A DNA stretch of 64,000 bases. Source: Marivita sp. (GTDB lineage: Bacteria; Pseudomonadota; Alphaproteobacteria; Rhodobacterales; Rhodobacteraceae). The translations under genes were made by a program, and so were the position numbers. The DNA lies in NCBI RefSeq assembly GCF_020055675.1, contig NZ_JAIPUS010000001.1, forward strand, positions 62,001 through 126,000, in the 5' to 3' direction. The notes under the pieces were generated by a model that saw only the letters and a list, made by a program, of their open reading frames with translations, made no database searches and was not told the DNA's origin. Position 1 is the stretch's first letter. Every line of letters begins with the position of its first letter. Shown here piece by piece: positions 26,754 to 43,321 of the stretch.

Positions 26754-27968
26754 TCAAGCGACCTGATGGGCAATGGCACATTGTTTCCAGAGGGTCGCAA
26801 GTGCTTGAACAAGATGTTCGATATCACCATCGGAATGAAACGGCCCCGGCGTAAAGCGCAGGCGCTCCGTTCCCTTGGGCACCGTCGGATAGTTGATGGG
26901 CTGCACGTAAATTCCGTAATCCTGCATCAGAATATCCGCGAGCATCCGGCATTTGACCGGGTCCTTTATCATCACCGGGATGATATGGCTGGGATTCTCC
27001 AGATGCGGAATCCCGAAATCATCCAGCCGCTTGCGCAGCCGCTCTACCTGGATTTTCTGGTTTGCACGCTCCTGGTCACTTTGCTTGAGATGCGCGACCG
27101 AGGTCCGCGCCGCCGCCGCAACCGCAGGGGGCAACGCAGTGGTGAAGATGAATCCGCTGGAAAACGACCGGATAAAATCGCACATCGGTTCGGATCCGGT
27201 GATGTAGCCACCCATCACCCCGAAGGCCTTGCCCAGCGTGCCCTCGATCAGGGTGATGCGATCGGCCAGCCCCTCGCGTTCCGACACGCCGCCACCGCGC
27301 GGACCGTACATACCAACGGCATGAACCTCGTCCAGATAAGTCATGGCGCCGTGCTTTTCGGCCACCTCCACGATTTCCTGCATCGGACAGATATCGCCGT
27401 CCATCGAGTAGACCGATTCGAAGGCTACGATCTTGGTCGCATTCGATGGCAAAGCGGCCAGCTTGCGGTCCAGGTCCTCGGGATCGTTGTGCTTCCAGAT
27501 CACCTTGTTGCAGCGCGCGTGGCGGATGCCCTCGATCATCGAGGCATGGTTCAACTCGTCAGACAGGATCACCGCATCGGGCAGGCGCGATCCCAGCGTC
27601 GACAAGGCAGCCCAGTTCGACACGTAGCCAGAGGTGAACAGCAGCGCACTTTCCTTGCCATGCAAGTCGGCGAGCTCGGCTTCGAGCAGCTTGTGCTGGT
27701 GGTTGGTCCCGGAAATATTCCGCGTCCCACCTGCACCACAGCCGTTTTCGGCCACCGCATCCTGCATGGACTTGATCACCTTGGGGTGCTGGCCCATGCC
27801 AAGATAGTCGTTTGAGCACCAGACGGTGACCTCTTCGGGGCAGTCCTCATCGTGGCTTTTGGCCTTCGGAAACGCGCCACACTTGCGTTCCAACTCGGCA
27901 AAAATACGATAATTACCCTCGTCTTTCAGGGTATCGAGCTGGGCATTGAACAAGCTGTCAAAGTCCAT
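26754..27968 (-). CDS. hemA: 5-aminolevulinate synthase HemA
   Basis: A 404-residue PLP enzyme condensing glycine and succinyl-CoA, the first committed tetrapyrrole step (Shemin pathway). The PLP lysine is in [40 protein letters not shown] and [15 protein letters not shown] are family motifs. I start at ATG 27968 ([12 protein letters not shown]); the frame extends upstream inside puhE without family character. The start overlaps the puhE end by 11 nt, placing hemA at the 3' end of the bchF-puhE superoperon. Confidence 0.98.
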   Translation of the reverse strand: MDFDSLFNAQLDTLKDEGNYRIFAELERKCGAFPKAKSHDEDCPEEVTVWCSNDYLGMGQHPKVIKSMQDAVAENGCGAGGTRNISGTNHQHKLLEAELADLHGKESALLFTSGYVSNWAALSTLGSRLPDAVILSDELNHASMIEGIRHARCNKVIWKHNDPEDLDRKLAALPSNATKIVAFESVYSMDGDICPMQEIVEVAEKHGAMTYLDEVHAVGMYGPRGGGVSEREGLADRITLIEGTLGKAFGVMGGYITGSEPMCDFIRSFSSGFIFTTALPPAVAAAARTSVAHLKQSDQERANQKIQVERLRKRLDDFGIPHLENPSHIIPVMIKDPVKCRMLADILMQDYGIYVQPINYPTVPKGTERLRFTPGPFHSDGDIEHLVQALATLWKQCAIAHQVA

Positions 27969-28812
27969 GGGCGTCCTCCGTTCGTATCGTCTTGTCTTGT
28001 TTTTCTGGTTTGGGCGCTGGCAACATCCAGCGCCAGAGTTTTTCATCGGGCAGTGGCAGAACCATGAACCAATGCTCCAGAAGCGCAAGGGCCGTCATGG
28101 CAGCCAGCAAGGCAAATCCCACAAGCTCACCTGGTGAACCAGCGGCGTAAATCCGCTCCAGCCAGCACGCGACGGCAAAGGTCAGCGCCGTGACCGACAC
28201 CGGGAACAGCCAGTTCATCTTGGCGATGCGAAAATGACTTGGCAGATGCGAAAGCGGACGCGGCAGGAATTCCGTATTGATCTTCGGAACACCCAAAAAC
28301 AGGTTCAGCTTGGCCGAGACACGGGCAAAGAAAAGGATGGCAAAGGTCCAGAACCCGAACATGTTCTCTGCCCCGAACGTATACATCCAGATCCCGACCA
28401 GCGTTCCTGCCAAGAGTATCTCGTGATAGGCGATCGTGCCCCAGGCGCGGAGAAACCGCTCCCATTCCGGAATGTCCTCACGACAGACGAGCCGGTTCGG
28501 GCCGGTGATCGTCCCGGTCAGAAACGCCAGTTCGATCCAGCCCCATAGGGCCAGCGCCGCAAGAAACGCGAAATACGCGGACCGGACATCCGTACCGCCC
28601 GCGCTGGCCCAGATGCCATACGCCCCCACAAGGAAAACCGGAAACGTCGCCAGCGTCAGGATTTGCCCGCACCGCAGTCCGCGACGGTCCGCGTGTTTCA
28701 CGACCATGAGGATAACCCCGGTGGAAAACCACCAGAGAAAAAGCGCCACAAGGGAAGCGATCCAAGGGTCATTCAACACGCGGGGTTTGTCCTTCTTCTG
28801 GTTGCAATTCAT
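27958..28812 (-). CDS. puhE: Photosynthetic complex assembly protein PuhE
   Basis: A 284-residue inner-membrane protein with about seven to eight hydrophobic helices, of the family called photosynthetic complex assembly protein 2. Conserved-looking segments include [25 protein letters not shown] and [16 protein letters not shown]. In Rhodobacter capsulatus PuhE modulates bacteriochlorophyll production and reaction-centre assembly. It sits in the standard place between acsF and hemA. ATG 28812 is preferred to the in-frame TTG three bases earlier; no strong ribosome binding site precedes either. Confidence 0.92.
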   Translation of the reverse strand: MNCNQKKDKPRVLNDPWIASLVALFLWWFSTGVILMVVKHADRRGLRCGQILTLATFPVFLVGAYGIWASAGGTDVRSAYFAFLAALALWGWIELAFLTGTITGPNRLVCREDIPEWERFLRAWGTIAYHEILLAGTLVGIWMYTFGAENMFGFWTFAILFFARVSAKLNLFLGVPKINTEFLPRPLSHLPSHFRIAKMNWLFPVSVTALTFAVACWLERIYAAGSPGELVGFALLAAMTALALLEHWFMVLPLPDEKLWRWMLPAPKPEKQDKTIRTEDAHGL

Positions 28813-28822
28813 CAACGCTGCC

Positions 28823-28840
28823 TGGGGGGTTGGCCCCCCA
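28823..28840 (-). terminator. 7-bp hairpin between acsF and puhE
   Basis: TGGGGGG (28823-28829) pairs with CCCCCCA (28834-28840) across a 4-nt loop. It lies within 45 nt between acsF and puhE and has no T-run, so an mRNA processing or stability element is more likely than a full terminator. Confidence 0.5.
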
Positions 28841-28854
28841 AACGGGCACCATCC

Positions 28855-29979
28855 CTAGTACGACGGCACCAGACGGGTGACGGCGGGGACCTCGTGCTTT
28901 TTTACCGGGATCGTGTAAAGCGACGCAAAACACAGCGCCGCCTTGGCGCTCCCGGCCCACTCCTTCAACTTGCCGCCAATCCCGCCCTCGGCCTTGGCAT
29001 CGGCGATCTCGACATTGGCACGCTGCAGGCGCTCCAGCGTCGATTGCCAGCGCGGGTGATCGATATCCAGCGTGATCGGGAAGATCTGCTTGGTCAGCTC
29101 GGACGTCTTGGTAAAGACCTCATGCGCGTACCAGTCTGGATCAACACCCAGCGCCTTGTGAAAGGCGGGGCGCTGGTGGTCGCGGACATACATCGTCGCA
29201 AAAACGGCCGTCAGGAAGAACTTGATCCAGTAGACGTTCTTGCCGGATGTCAGCTTCGGGTCGGTCTTCATCAGCAGAGCGAACGCCTCACCATGGCTGA
29301 ATTCGTCGTTGCACCATTCGTGAAACCATTTGAAAATCGGGTGAAAGCGGTGTTCCGGATGCGCCTCCAGGTGACGGAAGATCGTGATATAGCGCGCATA
29401 GCCGATCTTTTCGGACAGATACGTGGCGTAGTAGATGAACTTGGGGCGGAAGTAAGTGTATTTCTTCTTCTGCGTCAGGAACCCAAGGTTCACCGCCACA
29501 CCCGCTTCGCGCAGCGCATCATTGATGAACCCGGCATGACGCGCCTCGTCGCGCGCCATCAGCTGGAACAGCTGGGTGATGTCCTTGTTGTTGCCGCGCC
29601 GTTTCATCTCCTTGTAAAGCACGCAGCCGGAGAATTCGGCAGTACAGCTCGAAATCAGGAAGTCGATGAATTCCTTCTTCAACTCCGGGTCCATGTTCTC
29701 CCAATCGACATGATCCCAGTCTTCGTTCTTCTTGAAATGGCCCTTGTTGGGGTCGGCAACCATCTGGTCGATCAGCTGGTCCCATTCCTCGCGAATGCCG
29801 TCGACATTGATCGCATCAAGTTCGTCGAAATCCGTGGTGTAAAATCGCGGCGTCAGAAGTGTGTTCTGCATCGCCAGGTCGGTCGCGGCCTTGCTATCGA
29901 ACTTTGCCTGCTCCTCTTGGATGGCAAAGCTCTCCTCTGCGGTGGTCGCGTCGGCGGTGTGTTTGGACTGAACGTTCAT
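28855..29979 (-). CDS. acsF: Mg-protoporphyrin IX monomethyl ester oxidative cyclase AcsF
   Basis: A 374-residue di-iron oxygenase that builds the isocyclic E ring of bacteriochlorophyll using O2. Iron-binding helices are visible: TAEFSGCVLYKEM with the Glu, MARDEARHAGFIND with the E-x-x-H motif, and CNDEFSHGEAFALLM later in the protein. Length matches proteobacterial AcsF. The anaerobic cyclase bchE is not in this window. The bciE stop overlaps the acsF start by 4 nt, as expected for a subunit pair. Confidence 0.97.
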   Translation of the reverse strand: MNVQSKHTADATTAEESFAIQEEQAKFDSKAATDLAMQNTLLTPRFYTTDFDELDAINVDGIREEWDQLIDQMVADPNKGHFKKNEDWDHVDWENMDPELKKEFIDFLISSCTAEFSGCVLYKEMKRRGNNKDITQLFQLMARDEARHAGFINDALREAGVAVNLGFLTQKKKYTYFRPKFIYYATYLSEKIGYARYITIFRHLEAHPEHRFHPIFKWFHEWCNDEFSHGEAFALLMKTDPKLTSGKNVYWIKFFLTAVFATMYVRDHQRPAFHKALGVDPDWYAHEVFTKTSELTKQIFPITLDIDHPRWQSTLERLQRANVEIADAKAEGGIGGKLKEWAGSAKAALCFASLYTIPVKKHEVPAVTRLVPSY

Positions 29980-30272
29980 AGCGTCACCTCCTCGGAGAAC
30001 GAGAACTCACACAGCTCCATCACCTCGAAATCCCCTGTCATGCGGGTCCAGATCTGTTCGAGCTTGGATGCGCGCACGATCACGGCCTCGCGGTCTTCGG
30101 TGACAATCTCTCCGAACGGGGCCATTATCTCGGGCCCTTCAACCTTTACTTCGTCACCGGGATAGATCACCGCGCCGTTGTTGAAGCGCACATGCGCGTG
30201 CAGGCTCTCGAAACAATGACTGATCTCCACCGTGCAAGGCGCCCTTTCGATATCCTTGGTCAACAAACCCAT
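29976..30272 (-). CDS. bciE: Cyclase auxiliary subunit BciE
   Basis: A 98-residue small acidic protein directly upstream of acsF. From memory, the O2-dependent cyclase of Rhodobacter and Rubrivivax needs a small partner, BciE, encoded in exactly this position between puhC and acsF; the size and placement fit. Visible features: CTVEISHCFESLHAHVRFN near the start, a beta-rich middle (YPGDEVKVEGPEI) and an acidic C-terminus. No TM helix. The 4-nt overlap with acsF suggests coupled, stoichiometric translation. The name rests on synteny and size more than on a sequence motif I can verify. Confidence 0.8.
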   Translation of the reverse strand: MGLLTKDIERAPCTVEISHCFESLHAHVRFNNGAVIYPGDEVKVEGPEIMAPFGEIVTEDREAVIVRASKLEQIWTRMTGDFEVMELCEFSFSEEVTL

Positions 30273-30290
30273 AGTCCGATTCCCTCTCGG

Positions 30291-30758
30291 TTATTTCAGC
30301 AGCTTGGCGAAAGCTGCCGAGTTGTCGGCGCCGAACCCCATGAGGTCGGCCCCCCATCCCGTGCTGGGATCAAAGATCTCAAAACGGTTGTTTTCACGTG
30401 CGCGGATGATCACCGGACCATCCAGATCAACACGTGCCTTGGTGCGTTCCCGTTGCAGGACGCGCCACATACCGGAGAGGAACCCACCCTCTTCCGGTGT
30501 GTATTCAGCGATCAGCGCATGATCCGCGTCATAGACCGAGGCCGCGCCGCTCATTGCGCCTTCGAGGAAAAGCGTCCGCTCTATGACAACAGGTGAGTCA
30601 GGGGCGGTGTATTGCACCGGGCCATCCATCCAGCGATAGGCGCTGACCATCGCAAGGCAAATCATCACCATGCCGAACATGGCCCGCACAAAGATGCGCG
30701 GCACCAGTTCGCGTTCGGTGGCATGGATGCGCGCCTTGTCTGCGGTTTGCATTTGCAT
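30291..30758 (-). CDS. puhC: Photosynthetic complex assembly protein PuhC
   Basis: A 155-residue protein with one TM helix near residues 22-42 (IFVRAMFGMVMICLAMVSAYR) and a periplasmic domain ending GADLMGFGADNSAAFAKLL, which matches PuhC. It aids reaction-centre/LH1 assembly in Rhodobacter. GGAGGGG precedes the start. It lies between puhB and bciE, in the usual order. Confidence 0.93.
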   Translation of the reverse strand: MQMQTADKARIHATERELVPRIFVRAMFGMVMICLAMVSAYRWMDGPVQYTAPDSPVVIERTLFLEGAMSGAASVYDADHALIAEYTPEEGGFLSGMWRVLQRERTKARVDLDGPVIIRARENNRFEIFDPSTGWGADLMGFGADNSAAFAKLLK

Positions 30759-30770
30759 CTCGACCCCTCC

Positions 30771-31406
30771 CTATTCCGCGGCGACAGCCGTGGGCGCGGC
30801 GCCTTGGCGTTCGACCTGTGGCATGGACACACGCGCTTCGGCGGCATCCGAAATCATTGCCGCGATCTTTTCAGCTTCCGGGATACAGCGCAACGCCGGT
30901 TGCGTCGGCGAGATTTTCCAGGGACGCACATGTGGCCAGCAAACAAGATAGCTGATCCGCGTGTCCCCGAGCAGGCCAAATGCGATTGTCCCGGTGCCGC
31001 CCTTGCGCAGATCGAGGTTGGCAGACCCGATCTGAGTGTAGGGCAGGTTGAGCGTTACCGTCAGCGCCGCACCGATTCGCATCGCGACACGGCGGTTGGT
31101 AACCGTGTAGACGGTGTAATGCGCCTGCGCCCAGGCAATCGCCACGAGAAGAAGACACACGATGGCACCAAGGAACAGGAACGGCACCGAGGCCCAGATG
31201 GCCTGTCCCAAGGGCATCAGGTCCACCACGGCCACGAAGCGCCAACCGGCGAGGAAAACGAAATACCCCGCGACCCAAAGCAGGTTCAGCGATTCCTTCG
31301 ACAAGGCCCACCAATCCGGCTTCCCTTGCCAGAGGATCTGTTCTCCGTCTGGCGGCGTCTCTGGCAATCCCTTGACCGGCTCTACCTGAAAATCGTCATG
31401 TGGCAT
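30771..31406 (-). CDS. puhB: Photosynthetic complex assembly protein PuhB
   Basis: A 211-residue membrane protein: a cytoplasmic N-terminus (DGEQILWQGKPDWWAL), two or three TM helices (about 43-110), then a PH-like domain (YTVYTVTNRRVAMRIG and ISYLVCWPHVRPW). In Rhodobacter capsulatus PuhB is a dimeric factor for reaction-centre assembly. The Ala/Val-rich C-terminus is variable in the family. It lies between puhA and puhC. Confidence 0.94.
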   Translation of the reverse strand: MPHDDFQVEPVKGLPETPPDGEQILWQGKPDWWALSKESLNLLWVAGYFVFLAGWRFVAVVDLMPLGQAIWASVPFLFLGAIVCLLLVAIAWAQAHYTVYTVTNRRVAMRIGAALTVTLNLPYTQIGSANLDLRKGGTGTIAFGLLGDTRISYLVCWPHVRPWKISPTQPALRCIPEAEKIAAMISDAAEARVSMPQVERQGAAPTAVAAE

Positions 31407-31438
31407 CGTGGTTCCCCTTATCGGTCTGGCTGGTCGAA

Positions 31439-32218
31439 TCAGATCTGCGGCTCCAGACGGGCCTGGCTCGCATAGAGCGTTCCGCCGCCGTAATAGGCAC
31501 TGATCTTGTCTTCCTCGAGCTTGGTGATCTGCTGCGCCGCCGCGAGCTTTGGCACACCGGCGAAATGTTCACCAAAGATCGACCGAACCTTTACCCGGTT
31601 GCCCCAAATGCGTGTGAAGGTGATCGGGACAAGCCGGGATCCACCACCGTATTCCGCGTCCAGCTCGATCTCGAGATACCGGACAAGCTGTTCCGGCTCG
31701 TCGACCCACATATCGGTGATCTTGCCAACGATCGCGCCATCGCCGGCAACGACAGGCAAACCGCGGGGGTCGCGCCCGGCAGAGACGCGAAAGCTTTCGC
31801 TGCCCGACATCGGGATGATCTTGGGATGACCGTGCCCGTCCAGCTCCGGCTCATCGCGGCGCGGAGCCCAGCTTGCCGGTCCGACACCGTCAGCCAGCGG
31901 ATCACCTTTCGGATCGAACGGGAAGCCGCCCGAGTCGAACTCCTTGGTCAGCTTGCCATCGATATCTGTGCGTTCAGCCGTCTGGCCCGACGGCACGGTA
32001 TAGTCGCCCCGCCCATGCGGCAGCTTGAACGTCTTGTCCGACGGGTTCGGGAACACGCTGCCGGCATCCGCCTGGCTGCCGTCCTCGTCCACGAGCGGAT
32101 AGCCTTCACGCTGGTTCTCGCGCTGGATCCAGATCACGAGACCTACGAAAAAGATGAAAAACAACCAAAGCGAAATGCTCGCCAGGTCTAGGTTTCCAAG
32201 GATATAGTCTTCGGTCAT
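31439..32218 (-). CDS. puhA: Photosynthetic reaction centre H subunit
   Basis: A 259-residue H subunit of the purple bacterial reaction centre. One N-terminal TM helix (LWLFFIFFVGLVIWIQREN) anchors a large cytoplasmic PRC-barrel domain that caps L and M and takes part in proton delivery to QB. Conserved: REGYPLVDED, GDPLADGVGPASW, VVAGDGAIVGKITDMWVDEPE. AAGGAG precedes ATG 32218. Unlike L and M it lies in the bchF-hemA operon, separated by 21 kb, as in Rhodobacter. Confidence 0.97.
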   Translation of the reverse strand: MTEDYILGNLDLASISLWLFFIFFVGLVIWIQRENQREGYPLVDEDGSQADAGSVFPNPSDKTFKLPHGRGDYTVPSGQTAERTDIDGKLTKEFDSGGFPFDPKGDPLADGVGPASWAPRRDEPELDGHGHPKIIPMSGSESFRVSAGRDPRGLPVVAGDGAIVGKITDMWVDEPEQLVRYLEIELDAEYGGGSRLVPITFTRIWGNRVKVRSIFGEHFAGVPKLAAAQQITKLEEDKISAYYGGGTLYASQARLEPQI

Positions 32219-32244
32219 CTTTAGTTCTCCTTGATGGGCCTTGG

Positions 32245-33684
32245 TCAGGTCGGGAAATCGGCAAGGCCCAGCCCTGTCGGTTTCTGGTTAAGTGTTGGTG
32301 CGCTCCGGCTTTGGCTGACGAGACGGCCCAAGACGATGAGCGTCGCGAACAAAAGCGCGATTTCGAGATGGTAAACAACGGAATACCCGGTGGTGGGCGT
32401 CTGCAAGGCTTCACCCCACGCACCGGACATGGCGATCATATTGACGCTGTCGCGTGTTGCGCCGCCGATCAGCGTGGACAGACCCGCCGCGGTGGCTTGT
32501 GCCGCACCCCACGCGCCCAGCGCAAGGCCGCGACCGGCAAGCCCTTCGGCAGGTAATGTCATCGCGGCAGTCAGCGTCGATATGGCGAAATAGCCGCCGC
32601 CGAACCCGATCATACCCGCCCCCGCGAAGAAAAGCGCGGTGCTGTTCATCGGCGCTGCAAAGATCACGATGCAGAACGCTGCGATCCCGGCCAGAAGACC
32701 AACGGACGCCATGCGATAGGTGTTGCCGCCGTTGGCCAAGACGCGCGCGGCAATAGCAAATCCGATCAGAGCGCCGGCGGCCCAAGTCGCGGTCAACAGC
32801 GTCGTGACCGACACGCTGAGCCCGAGGATCTCGCCCCCGTAAGGCTCCAGCAGTATATCCTGCATGTTGAACGCCATCGTGCCGAGAAACACGACGGCAA
32901 GCAGCCGACCCGCGGTCCCGCCCTTGGTCAGGTCCGCCCAGGCGTCCTTGAACGACGGTTGCGAGGCATCGTGATCCTTGTTGGATTGCGGCTTCACCTG
33001 TTCTTGCTTCCACAACGCGACGGTGTTCAGAACGATGGTGACAACCGCCGTGCCCTGCACCACCTGGATAAGAAGCAGCGGCGTGAAATCGCGCAGGAGC
33101 CAGCCAATCACGATTGCCGACAGCCCGATACCAATCAGGAACATCACGTAAAGCAGCGCCACGACACGAGGGCGCGTTTCGTCAGTAGCACGATCGGCAG
33201 CCAGCGCCAGACCCGCTGTCTGGGTCATGTGCATGCCGAGACCGGTCATGATGAATGCGAGGGCGGCCAGAACCTCTCCGGCGAACGGAACCTCATGCGT
33301 GACATCACCTCCCAGCACCAGAAGGCAAGCGGGCATGATGGCCAAACCACCGAACTGCCACAGCGTACCGAACCAGAGATAGGGGATGCGCTTCCATCCG
33401 ATCGCAGAGCGGTAATTGTCGGATTTGAAGCCAAGGAACGCGCGGAACGGCGCGATGAGAACCGGCAGTGCGACCATGATCGCGACCAGCGTGGCCGGCA
33501 CGCTGAGTTCAACGATCATCACGCGGTTCAGCGTGCCCAGAAGCATGACGCCCGCCATGCCCACCGACACCTGGAACAGCGCCAGTCGAAGCAATTGGCC
33601 CAAAGGCAAGTCATCCGATGCGGCATCCGAGAACGGAAGCAGCCGCGTGCCGAGAGACTTGACCTGAGAGCGCGTCACGATCAT
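32245..33684 (-). CDS. lhaA: LH1 assembly protein LhaA (PucC/MFS family)
   Basis: A 479-residue twelve-helix major-facilitator-like protein of the BCH/PucC family, required for LH1 assembly. Family landmarks include LGTLNRVMIVELSVPATLVAIMV near the start and FNMQDILLEPYGGEILGLSV in the middle. It overlaps bchM by 4 nt and precedes puhA. A second member of the same family lies at 45,743-47,026. Confidence 0.94.
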   Translation of the reverse strand: MIVTRSQVKSLGTRLLPFSDAASDDLPLGQLLRLALFQVSVGMAGVMLLGTLNRVMIVELSVPATLVAIMVALPVLIAPFRAFLGFKSDNYRSAIGWKRIPYLWFGTLWQFGGLAIMPACLLVLGGDVTHEVPFAGEVLAALAFIMTGLGMHMTQTAGLALAADRATDETRPRVVALLYVMFLIGIGLSAIVIGWLLRDFTPLLLIQVVQGTAVVTIVLNTVALWKQEQVKPQSNKDHDASQPSFKDAWADLTKGGTAGRLLAVVFLGTMAFNMQDILLEPYGGEILGLSVSVTTLLTATWAAGALIGFAIAARVLANGGNTYRMASVGLLAGIAAFCIVIFAAPMNSTALFFAGAGMIGFGGGYFAISTLTAAMTLPAEGLAGRGLALGAWGAAQATAAGLSTLIGGATRDSVNMIAMSGAWGEALQTPTTGYSVVYHLEIALLFATLIVLGRLVSQSRSAPTLNQKPTGLGLADFPT

Positions 33685-34352
33685 GGACGGAACTCCAGTG
33701 CCTGGCTGATGTAGAAGCCCGAATTCACACGTCCCAAATCGGTCAGTCGCCCTATATCAGAAACCGTTTTTGACAAGCGCGACGGCCCATGCGGGATCAT
33801 CGTGGGCGATCGGTCCGACTTCGGAAACGCTTTGCCCGCGTACCACATGCCCATGAGCATCGGTGTCCGGGGGGCAACGGTGAAAACCACCGAACCATCG
33901 GTGCGCCCGGAAAAGTTTTCCAGCGCGCGGCGGATGTCGGACTCGGTGTAGTAGATCAGGCTGTCCATTGCGATCACGTGGTCGAACGCGCCGAGGTCTG
34001 CTGACAACATGTCGCCACTGGCAAAGGTAACGCGCGAATGCAGCGCGCTCGGCAAACGGTCTTCCGCAATCTGCACAAGCGATGGCGAAATATCGACAGC
34101 CACCACATCCGCGCCACGCTGGGCCAGTTCTTGCGTCATCTGACCCGCGCCGCAGCCTGCATCGAGAATGCGCGCGCCCCTCAAATCTGTCGGCAGAGCC
34201 GACAACAGAGTGTCCCGCATCCTGTCCCGGCCCTTGCGCACGGTTTCACGAATACGGCTCACCGGCGCGTCAGAGGTCAGCCGCTCCCAAACCTTGGTGG
34301 CGGTGCGGTCGAAATAATGTTCGACCCGGTCGCGGGTGAGTTCGTAGGTCAC
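33681..34352 (-). CDS. bchM: Mg-protoporphyrin IX methyltransferase BchM
   Basis: A 223-residue SAM-dependent O-methyltransferase that makes Mg-protoporphyrin IX monomethyl ester. SAM motif I is ILDAGCGAGQMTQEL near residue 60, followed by VVAVDISPSLV. The start is a GTG that immediately follows the bchL stop codon, so translation is probably coupled. Product feeds AcsF, encoded in the same operon. Confidence 0.96.
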   Translation of the reverse strand: MTYELTRDRVEHYFDRTATKVWERLTSDAPVSRIRETVRKGRDRMRDTLLSALPTDLRGARILDAGCGAGQMTQELAQRGADVVAVDISPSLVQIAEDRLPSALHSRVTFASGDMLSADLGAFDHVIAMDSLIYYTESDIRRALENFSGRTDGSVVFTVAPRTPMLMGMWYAGKAFPKSDRSPTMIPHGPSRLSKTVSDIGRLTDLGRVNSGFYISQALEFRP

Positions 34353-42242
<7,890 letters not shown>

Positions 42243-42294
42243 GTCCACGATTCCGTTGGTTGCTGGTAAAAAAATAGACGCTGCCCGGGCGAAG

Positions 42295-42312
42295 TGTCAA
42301 CTAAAACTTACA
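42295..42312. promoter_or_regulatory. PpsR/CrtJ box, bchF side
   Basis: TGT-N12-ACA palindrome reading TGTCAACTAAAACTTACA. It lies 53 bp upstream of bchF. A degenerate second half (TAC-N12-ACA) overlaps it at 42,309-42,326. Expected to repress the bch-puh operon under oxygen or light. Confidence 0.8.
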
Positions 42313-42381
42313 CTTTCAAACTGACAATTGGCACGCACCGGCAAAGCTCCATGATTCTCGTGAATCCTCGGGAAATGCCTG

Positions 42382-42422
42382 TTTCCTTTGGACTTGTCCT
42401 GCTCTAGCCTGTTGAAAGGAAA
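42382..42422. promoter_or_regulatory. 8-bp inverted repeat in the bchF/aerR gap
   Basis: TTTCCTTT (42382-42389) and AAAGGAAA (42415-42422) are exact inverted repeats 25 nt apart, between the bchF-side and aerR-side PpsR boxes. It does not match PpsR, FnrL or PrrA consensus as I know them; it may bind another regulator or be chance. Confidence 0.35.
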
Positions 42423-42438
42423 GCTGAACAGTGGCTAC

Positions 42439-42456
42439 TGTCAATTATCTTTGACA
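42439..42456. promoter_or_regulatory. PpsR/CrtJ box, aerR side, distal
   Basis: TGTCAATTATCTTTGACA, an exact TGT-N12-ACA box 80 bp upstream of aerR. With the box at 42,485 it suggests autoregulation of aerR-ppsR. Confidence 0.75.
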
Positions 42457-42484
42457 ATAAGCGCTAAGAATCGGACACTAAGGT

Positions 42485-42502
42485 TGTCTGATATGTCTGA
42501 CA
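42485..42502. promoter_or_regulatory. PpsR/CrtJ box, aerR side, proximal
   Basis: TGTCTGATATGTCTGACA, an exact TGT-N12-ACA box 33 bp upstream of aerR, with an internal TGTCTGA repeat. Confidence 0.7.
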
Positions 42503-42535
42503 TCTGTCGGTCGGAATCGGAAGTGAGGGTACGAT

Positions 42536-43321
42536 ATGGCGAATGACCTTACAAAGGACCGAATTTTAACCGAAAGGGGACGCCCGGAAGTATCGGTCCT
42601 GGCGTCGACGGTTTTGTCGTTTCTCAGCGACAAGGGAGATGAGGGCGCGCAGACGATCCGCACCAGTGTGGTCCAGAAGCTCGTCGAGGCTGTCCTGAAG
42701 CCCGGTACGTTCGACCCGGAAGCGCTGTTGGACAGTCTCCGCGACCGACGTATCAATTCCGAACAGGTGGTCGACATCTATATCCCCCAAGCTGCAAGCG
42801 ATCTGGGTCAGATGTGGGTCGACGATACGATAAGCTTTGCCAGTGTCACGATCGCCAGCGCGCGGCTACAAGGCCTGCTGACCTTTCTGGTTCCACCTTG
42901 GTCCGCAACTCTATCGGATGTTTCTTACGGTCCAAATGTGCTACTCGTCCTGCAAGGGAATGACAGCCACACCTTGGGTCCACATGTCGCCACGGCACAG
43001 TTGCGCAGGGCCGGTGCATCGGTTCGGATCCTCTTCGGCGCCCGCGACGAGACGATCCTGAAAGCGGTGGCGGAAGACGATTACGACATGGTGTTGTTTT
43101 CAGGGTCACGTCCGGATGCGCTTGCATCCATCGCAAAATTGGTCATACGCATTCGGGAAGGTATCTCAACACCACCCTCCCTCGTTCTCGGGGGGATCGT
43201 TCTCGAGCTTGAAGACCACGTCAAGGAAAAGACCGATGTCGACCTGGTGACAAACGATGTGAAGATTGCACTCAAGCTGTGCGAAAAGGGCAAGTCAAAA
43301 GGCAGGTCATCGGCAACGTAA
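42536..43321 (+). CDS. aerR: Cobalamin-binding antirepressor AerR/PpaA
   Basis: A 261-residue soluble protein with a helical N-terminal half and a B12-binding Rossmann-like C-terminal half (SCHIC-type: LLVLQGNDSHTLGPHVATAQLRR then VRILFGARDE). His145 in SHTLG is in the place where Rhodobacter capsulatus AerR uses a His to bind cobalamin. Known role: antirepressor of CrtJ/PpsR, linking light and B12 to photosystem expression. GAGGG precedes ATG. The stop overlaps the ppsR start (TAATG), and PpsR boxes lie upstream. Confidence 0.93.
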   Translation: MANDLTKDRILTERGRPEVSVLASTVLSFLSDKGDEGAQTIRTSVVQKLVEAVLKPGTFDPEALLDSLRDRRINSEQVVDIYIPQAASDLGQMWVDDTISFASVTIASARLQGLLTFLVPPWSATLSDVSYGPNVLLVLQGNDSHTLGPHVATAQLRRAGASVRILFGARDETILKAVAEDDYDMVLFSGSRPDALASIAKLVIRIREGISTPPSLVLGGIVLELEDHVKEKTDVDLVTNDVKIALKLCEKGKSKGRSSAT

